The translations under genes and the position numbers were made by a program. The notes under the pieces were generated by a model, which searched no databases, was not told the DNA's origin, and saw nothing but the letters and a program-made list of their open reading frames with translations. DNA of 13,802 nucleotides from Bacteroidota bacterium (GTDB lineage Bacteria; Bacteroidota; Bacteroidia; Chitinophagales; Chitinophagaceae), in the NCBI GenBank assembly GCA_947462495.1, contig CANHOY010000027.1:1-13802 (forward strand), written 5' to 3'. This document shows, piece after piece, positions 8,401 through 13,802 of this stretch (within the stretch, counting starts at the first letter, position 1; each line of letters opens with the position of its first letter).

Positions 8401-8563
8401 GGCTATTGGAAATAGAACCATAGGAGCTACTGCAGCGGGAGGTATGTTATTTGGAACAGTATTAGGGGTGGTGGTGATACCAGGTTTGTATGTAATTTTC
8501 GCCACCATGGATTTGAAAAGAAATAAAAGAAAAAATGAAATTGCAATCACAGAAATAATTTAA
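5417..8563 (+). CDS. RND efflux pump inner-membrane transporter, HAE1 (AcrB/MexB-like)
   Basis: This proton-driven trimeric exporter is the motor of the tripartite pump. It has 1048 aa, essentially the length of AcrB, with two repeated halves. TM1 is near residues 9-28, followed by the first large periplasmic domain (PITQFPNIAPPEVTV and VQNRVSSALDELPQE). The central TM block includes the TM4 motif GIVVDNAIVVVEAV, with Asp408 and Asn409. The second periplasmic domain begins near 562 (GFIPNEDQG, Glu569-Asp570) and contains PPVPGYGNASGFELRL. TM10 has GKNAILIVEF with Lys940, and the following helix RLRPILMTS has Arg970 and Thr977. AcrB uses Asp-Asp in TM4; here the second position is Asn, while the Lys, Arg and Thr partners are kept. 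The motifs exclude the heavy-metal HME class as the best fit. The ATG at 5417 directly precedes a standard short N-terminus. Confidence 0.95.
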   Translation: MTLKFTHRPVLSIVISVFILLLGIIALVQLPITQFPNIAPPEVTVTTKYTGANAETCVKAVVTPLERAINGVPGMSYMSSVSGNDGTSVINIVFKSGTDPELAAVNVQNRVSSALDELPQEAVKAGVIVEKVQNSMLLYLNLLSNDTSIDEKFLYNFADINILPELKRIEGVGFADIMGMREYSMRIWLNPVKMHAYNVSSQDIINSLKEQNIEAAPGKVGDASGKQPQSLQYVLKYIGKFNTEEQYQNIIIKNTPDGALLKLKDVAEVELGSQEYDVISKENGKPSAAILLKQRPGTNANQVIGNIKKRMDELKKDFAADIDYTVSYDVSNFLNASIKVVLKTLLEAFLLVSLVVFIFLQDWRSTLIPALTVPVSLIGTFLFMQFFGFSLNLITLFALVLAIGIVVDNAIVVVEAVHFKMEKFHMSPGKATDHAMKEISGAIIAITLVMSAVFIPVAFIPGPTGIFYKEFSLTMAVAIVLSGVVALTLTPALCVILLKPHDKEAQPKNILYRFLGSFNKGYDQVENKFQILIGKVSGKRIFIYGSLIVFCFFTGLLGKLLPNGFIPNEDQGTIYANVTAPSGATLERTEKVVDEIQKVANDLNMVSSVSTLAGFNILTDGTGANFGMNLISLKNWDERKLTDQEIIDLLKEKTKYIKDAKIEFFTPPPVPGYGNASGFELRLLDKTGKGDLKAFEKVTNEFVVELNKHQALTNTYTSFDASFPQYMVNIDYAKAAQKNVIVDDILNSLQTFLGSDYATNFIRFGQLYRVMVQAAPEFRAHPEDILKLNVKNRDGEMVSVSNFLTIEKMYGPEQVTRYNMYPSAIINGEPEKKFSSGQAIEAIKLTAQNKLPKGYAYDWAGSSKDQADQGNESIYIFMICLLFIYLLLCAQYESFLLPMPVILSLPSGILGAFGFLYLFGLENNIYAQIAIIMLIGLLGKNAILIVEFATLKQREGKTPLEAAIEAARVRLRPILMTSFAFIAGLIPLLFASGAGAIGNRTIGATAAGGMLFGTVLGVVVIPGLYVIFATMDLKRNKRKNEIAITEII

Positions 8564-8566
8564 TGA

Positions 8567-9985
8567 ATGAAAAAACAGCTCTATATATTTTTCGCTTTTA
8601 TGTTAATTGGATTGGCATGTAGTATGCCTAAGTCGATAAACTCATCCATTAAGTTTAACACAATACCTGTCCAATATCAAGTAAAGGATACGAATAAAAT
8701 AAGTAAAATTAGTATGACACAATATTTTAATGATACTTTATTATTAAGATTATTGGATAGTGCTTTGGTATATAATAATGATTTGCAAATGGCTTATCAA
8801 AAGGTGGAAATGGCCAAAAGTATACTACAGTTCAATAAAGGAAATTTATTACCACAGCTCTCAACAGGCGGAACTGCAGGAATTAATCGTTTTGGTTTAT
8901 ATACAATGGATGGTGCTGGAAATAGTACCACTGATATCACTCCAGGGAATAGAATTCCATTAAACTTAACCGATTTGTATTTAGGCTTGCAAACCAGTTG
9001 GGAAGTTGACTTTAGAGGAAAATTATCAAGCCAAAAAAAGTCGGCTGCAGCTAAATTGCTCGCCTCTCAAGAAGGGTTGAAGTATGTAAAAATAAATATT
9101 ATCTCAGAAGTGGCTTTTGCTTATTATAATCTAATTGCATTAGATAAAGAATTAGAAATTATTACAGAAACCAGCAAGAAGCAAATGGAGGCACTTGAAT
9201 ATGTAAAGGCGCAGAAGGAGGCAGGAAAATCAAATGAACTTGCTGTTTTACAGTTTAGCGCTCAATTACATAATTTAAATATATTGGAATGGGAAGTGAA
9301 ACAACAAATGGCTAGATCAGAAAATCAATTAAATTATTTAATTGGTCGTTTTCCTCAATTTATTAATAGGGATAAAAATGGTTTAAATACCCCAAATGTA
9401 ATTTTACATACAGGGATACCTTCAGATATGCTTACCAATAGGCCAGACATTCAACTAGCTTCTTTTCAATTGGCTGCTATGCGATTGGATGTCAAAGCGG
9501 CTAAGGCAGCTTTTTTGCCTAGTTTTACAATTAATGGTGGGATAGGCTTTCAAGCCTTTAATAGCGCCTATCTATTTAGATCCCCAGAGTCAATGGCCTA
9601 TTCATTTTTAGGAGGATTAGTTGCCCCCCTTGTCAATAAGTCTGCTATCAAATCAGCATTTAATACGGCTAAGGCTAGTGAAATTGATGCAATGGCATTC
9701 TATCAACAAAAAGTACTTAATGGATATATTGAAGTTGTTAATGGTGTTAATGAAGTGAACAATTTAGATAAAATACATAAGTTAGCAATTAACAAAAATA
9801 TTGAAAATATTAATGCGGTGGAAAGTGCTTTATCTTTATTCAAGTCAGCCAGGGTGCCTTATTTGGACGTAATAATTTCGCAACAAAATGCTTTACAGTC
9901 CAATCTTGAATTGGTTGACATAGCAAGGCGCATTAAAATTGCCAATATTAATTTATATAAAAGTATAGGCGGTGCTGCTGAATAA
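8567..9985 (+). CDS. Outer-membrane efflux channel, OprM/NodT-type lipoprotein
   Basis: This TolC-superfamily outer-membrane factor completes the efflux tunnel. It has 472 aa with a lipoprotein signal ending in LIGLAC (lipidated Cys18). Two repeated outer-membrane efflux domains are visible. The first runs from about 55 to 265, with the NLLPQLSTGG turn (93-102) and the WEVDFRGK motif (145-152). The second runs from about 283 to 470, with GIPSDMLTNRPDIQLASFQL (283-302), AAKAAFLPSFTINGG (311-325) and the terminal YLDVIISQQNALQSNLEL (432-449) and LYKSIGG. These are the signatures of the NodT/OprM/CmeC group. It starts 3 nt after the pump stop, so expression is coupled to the pump. An out-of-frame ATG overlapping the pump stop (8563) is not used. 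Confidence is high for family and low for substrate. Confidence 0.94.
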   Translation: MKKQLYIFFAFMLIGLACSMPKSINSSIKFNTIPVQYQVKDTNKISKISMTQYFNDTLLLRLLDSALVYNNDLQMAYQKVEMAKSILQFNKGNLLPQLSTGGTAGINRFGLYTMDGAGNSTTDITPGNRIPLNLTDLYLGLQTSWEVDFRGKLSSQKKSAAAKLLASQEGLKYVKINIISEVAFAYYNLIALDKELEIITETSKKQMEALEYVKAQKEAGKSNELAVLQFSAQLHNLNILEWEVKQQMARSENQLNYLIGRFPQFINRDKNGLNTPNVILHTGIPSDMLTNRPDIQLASFQLAAMRLDVKAAKAAFLPSFTINGGIGFQAFNSAYLFRSPESMAYSFLGGLVAPLVNKSAIKSAFNTAKASEIDAMAFYQQKVLNGYIEVVNGVNEVNNLDKIHKLAINKNIENINAVESALSLFKSARVPYLDVIISQQNALQSNLELVDIARRIKIANINLYKSIGGAAE

Positions 9986-10176
9986 AATTTAGTTTTTATT
10001 TTCTTTTACTATATCTCAAAATTGAATCTGATTATTTTTTTATACTTGCTACCTAGCAGGCCTATCAAAATTTTTCTGATTCATTAAGTTAATTGACTAC
10101 ATCTAATAGATTTTTTTAGGTTCTAGCTTTAATTGCTACCATAATACCTATATTTATATATCAAAAAAGAAAAAGC
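9986..10176. other. Intergenic region between efflux and VTC operons
   Basis: This is 191 nt without a supported gene. A short hairpin at 10045-10060 (about 7 bp including one T-G wobble, 2-nt loop, CTTGCTA/TAGCAGG) might help end the efflux transcript, but its T-run begins some 10 nt later, so it is not called a terminator. TATACTTG at 10041-10048 is a one-mismatch -7-like box with no good partner. A frame in phase with the downstream VTC gene stays open from 10120 (after TAG at 10117-10119) but has no ATG, GTG or TTG before 10177. A purine-rich run (about 10162-10175) just before 10177 could act as a weak ribosome-binding site. Confidence 0.4.
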
Positions 10177-10938
10177 TTGTTTAGTGCCCTTACATATTTG
10201 AAAGAAGAACTTATTAAATTCAATCAATTTGATTTAGAAAACACTTTATTATTAATGAATAGGGTAGATTTTAAATTTGTCCTTAAAGGAATTGAGGCTG
10301 CCCAGTTATTAAAAACTTTAGATAAAGACTATGATGTGATTTCAAAAGAGGGTAATCTTTTTCGATGTTATGAAACAGCTTACTTTGATACTTTAGAAAG
10401 AGATGCCTTTTATAGGCACCATCAGGGTAAATTACCCAGATATAAGATTAGAACCAGAACTTACTTTGACACGAATGACCAATTTTTGGAAATTAAGTAT
10501 AAAAATAATAGAAACAGAACCGAAAAATTTAGACATAAATTATCTGCTACGAAGCATTTATTTGCTCAATCGGGGGTGGTTGATTTCTTAAATGAACATA
10601 GTATTTATAATTTGAATGAATTGAAAGAAGCTTTATTGGTAAAGTATACCCGCATCAGTTTAAAGCATAAAAAATTAAATGAACGAATTACAATTGATTT
10701 TGATATATCATTTTCTAATGGCCTAAAAAACGCTTTATTGGGGGAGGTTGTCTTTATGGAGGTAAAGCAAGAAAAGAGTATGAAATCACCAGTTATGATT
10801 GCATTAAAAGCAATGAATAAACATTCCGTATCACTAAGTAAATATTGTTATGGACTTTTAAGTTTGGAACCATCAATAAAACATAATAACTTTAATCCGC
10901 TTCAAAAGTCATTAAACAAAATAATTGCACCCCTATGA
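10177..10938 (+). CDS. VTC-domain protein, putative polyphosphate polymerase
   Basis: This protein has the VTC tunnel fold, which in yeast Vtc4 makes polyphosphate from ATP. At 253 aa it is only the catalytic domain, with no SPX or membrane part. Residues matching the basic tunnel and metal site are all visible: Lys33 in NRVDFKF; Arg92 and Arg94 in KIRTRTY; Glu105, Lys107 and Lys109 in LEIKYK; Arg114 and Lys117; Arg159; Arg170 before ITIDFD; Glu195 in FMEVK; and Lys222 in SLSKYCYG. The start is TTG at 10177, behind an A/G-rich run. The first ATG in frame (10255) would begin directly at the domain's opening motif and delete the family-typical helix before it, so TTG is preferred. The stop overlaps the DUF4956 start by 4 nt. 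The product and whether it is polyphosphate are inferred from the family. Confidence 0.88.
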   Translation: MFSALTYLKEELIKFNQFDLENTLLLMNRVDFKFVLKGIEAAQLLKTLDKDYDVISKEGNLFRCYETAYFDTLERDAFYRHHQGKLPRYKIRTRTYFDTNDQFLEIKYKNNRNRTEKFRHKLSATKHLFAQSGVVDFLNEHSIYNLNELKEALLVKYTRISLKHKKLNERITIDFDISFSNGLKNALLGEVVFMEVKQEKSMKSPVMIALKAMNKHSVSLSKYCYGLLSLEPSIKHNNFNPLQKSLNKIIAPL

Positions 10939-11534
10939 TAGCTGCCATCTTTACCGAGCCATTTGAGTTAAAAGTGTTTACGATAGATTTTGTTTCTAGA
11001 TTTTTGTTAAATAGCTTTGTCATATTTGCATTTATTAGAGGCATCTATTTTTACAAACATAAAAAAAGCAATTACCTATTTACTTTTTTTTCGTTCAATT
11101 TAATAATTTTTGTCATTTCTTTTTTATTGAATCGTGTTGAAATGTCAATGGGGGCTGCTTTTGGTTTATTTGCCGTATTTTCCATGCTTCGCTATAGGAC
11201 AGAAAGTGTTGATATTACTGAAATGACTTATTTATTTTTATCTATTGCTATTGGGTTGTTAAATGCATTAATCAGTGGACCTTGGTATGAAATATTATTG
11301 ATTAATTTATTAATGTTAGGTTCTGTGATTGCGATTGAATCTAAATGGGTGGCTAATCATGAAAGTAGTAAAAAGGTAATTTATGATCGGCTTGACTTGG
11401 TAGCTAAATCAGATAACGCAGAATTGCTTTTAGATTTATCTAAAAGAACTGGCCTTGCAATTAAAAAAGTTGAAGTAGAGTCAATGGACTTGTTAAAAGA
11501 TATTGCAGTTTTAGTGGTGTATTACAAAGATTAG
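10935..11534 (+). CDS. DUF4956-family integral membrane protein
   Basis: This 199-aa membrane protein belongs to a family of unknown mechanism commonly found beside VTC-domain genes. Four or five hydrophobic segments are visible at about 23-40, 47-65, 72-86, 97-113 and 118-134. The most telling stretch is GLFAVFSMLRYRTESVDITE (77-96), a conserved, charged loop after a glycine-rich helix and the family hallmark. Residues 135-199 are soluble, with an alpha/beta look ending in LKDIAVLVVYYKD. The ATG overlaps the VTC stop (ATGA), indicating translational coupling and probably a complex. By analogy with the yeast VTC complex, where a membrane subunit anchors the polymerase and carries the chain across the membrane, it may tether or translocate the polymer. 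That analogy is inference; no sequence similarity to Vtc1 is claimed. Confidence 0.87.
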   Translation: MIAAIFTEPFELKVFTIDFVSRFLLNSFVIFAFIRGIYFYKHKKSNYLFTFFSFNLIIFVISFLLNRVEMSMGAAFGLFAVFSMLRYRTESVDITEMTYLFLSIAIGLLNALISGPWYEILLINLLMLGSVIAIESKWVANHESSKKVIYDRLDLVAKSDNAELLLDLSKRTGLAIKKVEVESMDLLKDIAVLVVYYKD

Positions 11535-11540
11535 TCCTAC

Positions 11541-12215
11541 ATGAATAAAAAAAGCCTACTCCTTTTATTATTGTCTTTATCATCAACTATTTGTTTACTT
11601 GCGCAGAGTACTACTGATACACAACTTTGGCTAGGCTTAAGTGTAAAAAAGCCATTAAGTAATGGTTTTTCTATTACGGGACAATATCGTGCTAGAAGAA
11701 CCGACAATATTTCTACTTTTAAAGGATCTTTTTTTTATTTAAATGTAGATAAGAAAATTAATAAAATATTTAATATAGAGGCAGGGTATAGACTTTCGAT
11801 AATTGATAATTTATTGTATAATAGGTATGCAATGGGTATAGAGGCTCAGGTAAAAGCAGGTAACCATAAATTTATATTGAGGCCGATGGTTCAATATCAA
11901 AAACTCGCTTCCTCTGCTGATATTGAAACAAGTAATAATTCTAAATCTTATTTTAGACCTCGATTAACCTGGAAGACGGACTTTACAGAGCGCATTGAAT
12001 TTTATGCCTCATTAGAGCCGTTTTATAAAATTGATAATAACATCAATGTCAATTGGTGGCAAAATACTGTTGGTTTTAAATATGAAACCATTAAAAATTT
12101 AAAACTGAACCCTTACTTTATTTGGCAACCAGATTATACCCATAGAGAACTTCGTACTAATTATATTTTGGGTTTGGATATTGAATTAAATCTCAAAAAA
12201 CAAAAAAACTACTAA
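11541..12215 (+). CDS. DUF2490-family putative outer-membrane protein (VTC/CotH operon)
   Basis: This is a 224-aa exported protein and the second DUF2490 member in the window. The signal peptide is clear (MNKK, then a leucine-rich core, likely cleavage near CLLAQ, residues 18-22). The mature chain starts TQLWLGLSVKKPLSNGFSIT, like the WLVYFGNQKINDQWNI start of the first copy. It continues with alternating strands and aromatic turns (YRARRTDNI, FYLNVDKKI, FILRPMVQYQKL, WKTDFTERIEFYASLEPFYK, NPYFIWQPDY), consistent with a small barrel. Overall the two copies share layout rather than close identity. It lies 6 nt after DUF4956 and 4 nt before the CotH-like gene. Its role is unknown; as an outer-membrane component it could pass or hold a product of the VTC/DUF4956 pair. 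Confidence 0.82.
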   Translation: MNKKSLLLLLLSLSSTICLLAQSTTDTQLWLGLSVKKPLSNGFSITGQYRARRTDNISTFKGSFFYLNVDKKINKIFNIEAGYRLSIIDNLLYNRYAMGIEAQVKAGNHKFILRPMVQYQKLASSADIETSNNSKSYFRPRLTWKTDFTERIEFYASLEPFYKIDNNINVNWWQNTVGFKYETIKNLKLNPYFIWQPDYTHRELRTNYILGLDIELNLKKQKNY

Positions 12216-12219
12216 TAAC

Positions 12220-13647
12220 GTGCTAAAATTTAAAATACATTTTTGGGTTTTACTCTTTTTTATGGCTTTAATATCCTGTAATAAAAAATTGGACAATGAA
12301 GTAGTTTTTCCTCCTCTTAATATAGATCAAATTCCTGCAATTTATATTGACACACTCAATAATAGCATTGTGAATGAGCCCAAGGTACCTTCAAAATTAG
12401 AAGTTCGCATGGGTGATACGGTAGTTTTTTCTACTAATATAGGCATTGAGTATAGGGGTTCTACCTCCTTTAGATTATTTGATCAAAAATCATACGGCAT
12501 TGAACTTAGGGATGCCAATGGTAGTGAAGTTAATACCAACTTTTTAGGTTTCTCGGTTGATCAGGATTTTATTTTATATGCCCCTGCCAATGATAAATCA
12601 TTATTAAGAAATGTATTGATTTATCAATTGTCAAATGAAATGGGTATGTATGCTGCTAAAACTAAGTTTGTTGATTTGTACTTGAATGGAAAATATAATG
12701 GATTGTATGTTGCCATGGAAAAAATAAAACACACTGAGGGTAGATTGAATTTAGCTAAAATGTCCACTACCGATAATTCCAATCCGAATGTAACAGGTGG
12801 CTATATTTTTAAAATTGATAAATCTGCGGGTGACAATATCATTGTAGGATGGGATGCAGATGCTACTTATACAGAAAATATGAGTTGGCGATCTAAGTAT
12901 GATACTGGTGGAAAAATATTAGGATTAAAATACCCGCTTTATTCCAATAAGAAAGGTGTTGAAACCTATTTTGTTTATGATTACCCTAGTGCAACAAATA
13001 TTACCACTGAGCAGAAAAAATATATTCAAAAGTATGTTGATGATTTTGAGGATGCTTTACTAAGCACTGATTTTAAAGATCCTGCAAAGGGTTATGCTGC
13101 TTATATTGATGTTTCAAGTTTTATTGATTTCTTTTTATTAAATGAACTCTCACACAATCCAGATGCGTATCGTTTAAGCACTTTTTTGAATAAACCTAGG
13201 GGTGGTAAATTAAAAATGGGGCCTATTTGGGACTTTAATATTGCATTTGGTAATCATGATAATAAAGTATTGGCTGCCACTAATAACTGGATATTTAATT
13301 TTAATAGATACGTACCTAATGACTTATGGTTAGTCAATTTTTGGGGGTATAGATTATTTCAAGATCCCGCATTCAAAGAAAAAATGAAAACTAGATGGTC
13401 AACACTTAGAACCACTCATTTGAGTAATGCCAATATTAATAAAATAATTACTGACAAAGTAGCTTTGCTTGAGAAAAATAATAGTATCAACAAACACTTT
13501 AATAAATGGAAGATATTAGGGGTACAATTACCTTTTAATGATGCAGGTGCGGTTAGTCGAACTACTTACAAAGCAGAGCTTGATTTTTTTAAAAATTGGA
13601 TTACAGCTAGATTGAGTTGGATGGATGAAAATATACCTAAATTATAA
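12220..13647 (+). CDS. CotH-kinase family lipoprotein
   Basis: This is a secreted protein-kinase-like lipoprotein. CotH proteins have a diverged kinase fold; Bacillus CotH phosphorylates spore-coat proteins. It has 475 aa, starting at GTG 4 nt after the DUF2490 stop; the frame has no better start, and the lipoprotein signal (FWVLLFFMALISC, Cys20) fits GTG. Family motifs in order: GIEYRGSTS (75-83), KSYGIELRD (90-98), FILYAPANDKSLLRN (117-131), YNGLYVAMEKIKHTEGRLNL (159-178), GGYIFKIDKS (193-202), FIDFFLLNELSHNPDAYRLS (301-320) with a catalytic-loop-like Asn313-x-Asp315, and MGPIWDFNIAFGN (333-345) with Asp338 as the probable metal ligand. The predicted place is the periplasm or cell surface, anchored by lipid. 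Substrate and phosphate donor there are unknown, since ATP is not normally available outside the cytoplasm. Confidence 0.92.
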   Translation: MLKFKIHFWVLLFFMALISCNKKLDNEVVFPPLNIDQIPAIYIDTLNNSIVNEPKVPSKLEVRMGDTVVFSTNIGIEYRGSTSFRLFDQKSYGIELRDANGSEVNTNFLGFSVDQDFILYAPANDKSLLRNVLIYQLSNEMGMYAAKTKFVDLYLNGKYNGLYVAMEKIKHTEGRLNLAKMSTTDNSNPNVTGGYIFKIDKSAGDNIIVGWDADATYTENMSWRSKYDTGGKILGLKYPLYSNKKGVETYFVYDYPSATNITTEQKKYIQKYVDDFEDALLSTDFKDPAKGYAAYIDVSSFIDFFLLNELSHNPDAYRLSTFLNKPRGGKLKMGPIWDFNIAFGNHDNKVLAATNNWIFNFNRYVPNDLWLVNFWGYRLFQDPAFKEKMKTRWSTLRTTHLSNANINKIITDKVALLEKNNSINKHFNKWKILGVQLPFNDAGAVSRTTYKAELDFFKNWITARLSWMDENIPKL

Positions 13648-13649
13648 TA

Positions 13650-13689
13650 ATAGAGGCCTCTATTACTAGAGACCTCTATCGTATTTTTT
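13650..13689 (+). terminator. Rho-independent terminator after the CotH-like gene
   Basis: Stem of 7 bp (ATAGAGG/CCTCTAT), one C-A mismatch, then 5 bp (CTCTA/TAGAG) with a 4-nt TTAC loop at 13650-13679, followed by a T-run at 13684-13689. It begins 3 nt after the stop codon and ends the VTC/CotH operon. The left half is also part of a perfect 18-bp palindrome (13648-13665) that could form an alternative shorter hairpin. Confidence 0.9.
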
Positions 13690-13802
13690 CATTATTTACA
13701 TTTATTTGATTGCATTTTTCAATAACTTTAAAAGAGATACTAATTAGCAGGCTATTTATTACAACCCTTTTAATTTGACTATCAAGGAACTAAAAAAATA
13801 AA

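Noticed and set aside
854..8550. Several antisense open frames of 70-135 codons opposite the SulP, carbonic anhydrase, adaptor and pump genes, plus small same-strand ones inside the channel and VTC genes
   Set aside because: They lie opposite or within strongly supported genes, have no family motifs, and are expected shadows of the coding frames.
10045..10060. Hairpin after the efflux operon as a terminator
   Set aside because: The loop is only 2 nt and the T-run is about 10 nt away, so it does not have terminator form.
13677..13789. Minus-strand open frame of about 36 codons beyond the last terminator
   Set aside because: It has no start codon, includes part of the terminator hairpin, and lies between two stops in AT-rich DNA; no protein signal.
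1..13802. Mobile elements, tRNAs, CRISPR arrays, toxin-antitoxin pairs or defence genes
   Set aside because: No transposase, integrase, terminal inverted repeats, cloverleaf sequence or regular spacer repeats were seen; the gene content is ordinary transport, envelope and enzyme functions.

Overview
This AT-rich window looks like chromosomal DNA of a Bacteroidota bacterium, possibly of the Chitinophagaceae/Sphingobacteriia type, although the sequence does not settle the family. The grounds are two DUF2490 outer-membrane-type proteins, TAnnTTTG promoter boxes, almost no Shine-Dalgarno sequences, lipoprotein signals of the xxSC/xLAC type, and a VTC-domain/DUF4956/CotH cluster. It holds eleven complete protein genes in three compact plus-strand transcription units plus one divergent regulator. 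I see no tRNA, rRNA, CRISPR array, insertion sequence or integration site.

Region 1 (58-3815) is an inorganic-carbon module. A TetR-family regulator on the minus strand diverges from a tight operon encoding a SulP anion transporter, a DUF2490 protein and a beta-carbonic anhydrase, closed by a strong hairpin terminator. The SulP/carbonic anhydrase pairing suggests bicarbonate uptake coupled to CO2/bicarbonate interconversion. The DUF2490 protein between them is the unexplained partner. The divergent promoter region carries a 10-bp direct repeat at 21-bp spacing inside an imperfect palindrome, a candidate operator.

Region 2 (3902-9985) is a tripartite RND efflux operon: a lipoprotein periplasmic adaptor, a full-length AcrB-type inner-membrane pump and a lipoprotein OprM/TolC-type outer-membrane channel. 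A small exported protein of unknown function precedes it. The pump's TM4 proton-relay motif reads Asp-Asn where AcrB has Asp-Asp.

Region 3 (10177-13689) is a four-gene operon: a VTC-type polyphosphate polymerase domain protein, a DUF4956 membrane protein, a second DUF2490 protein and a CotH-kinase lipoprotein. It is translationally coupled or nearly so and ends in a strong terminator. It pairs a cytoplasmic polyphosphate-synthesis fold with a small membrane protein and an envelope protein-kinase-like lipoprotein. This is the best candidate for a poorly described system, perhaps making or attaching phosphate polymers at the cell envelope. DUF2490 proteins occur in both region 1 and region 3, each inside a tight operon.
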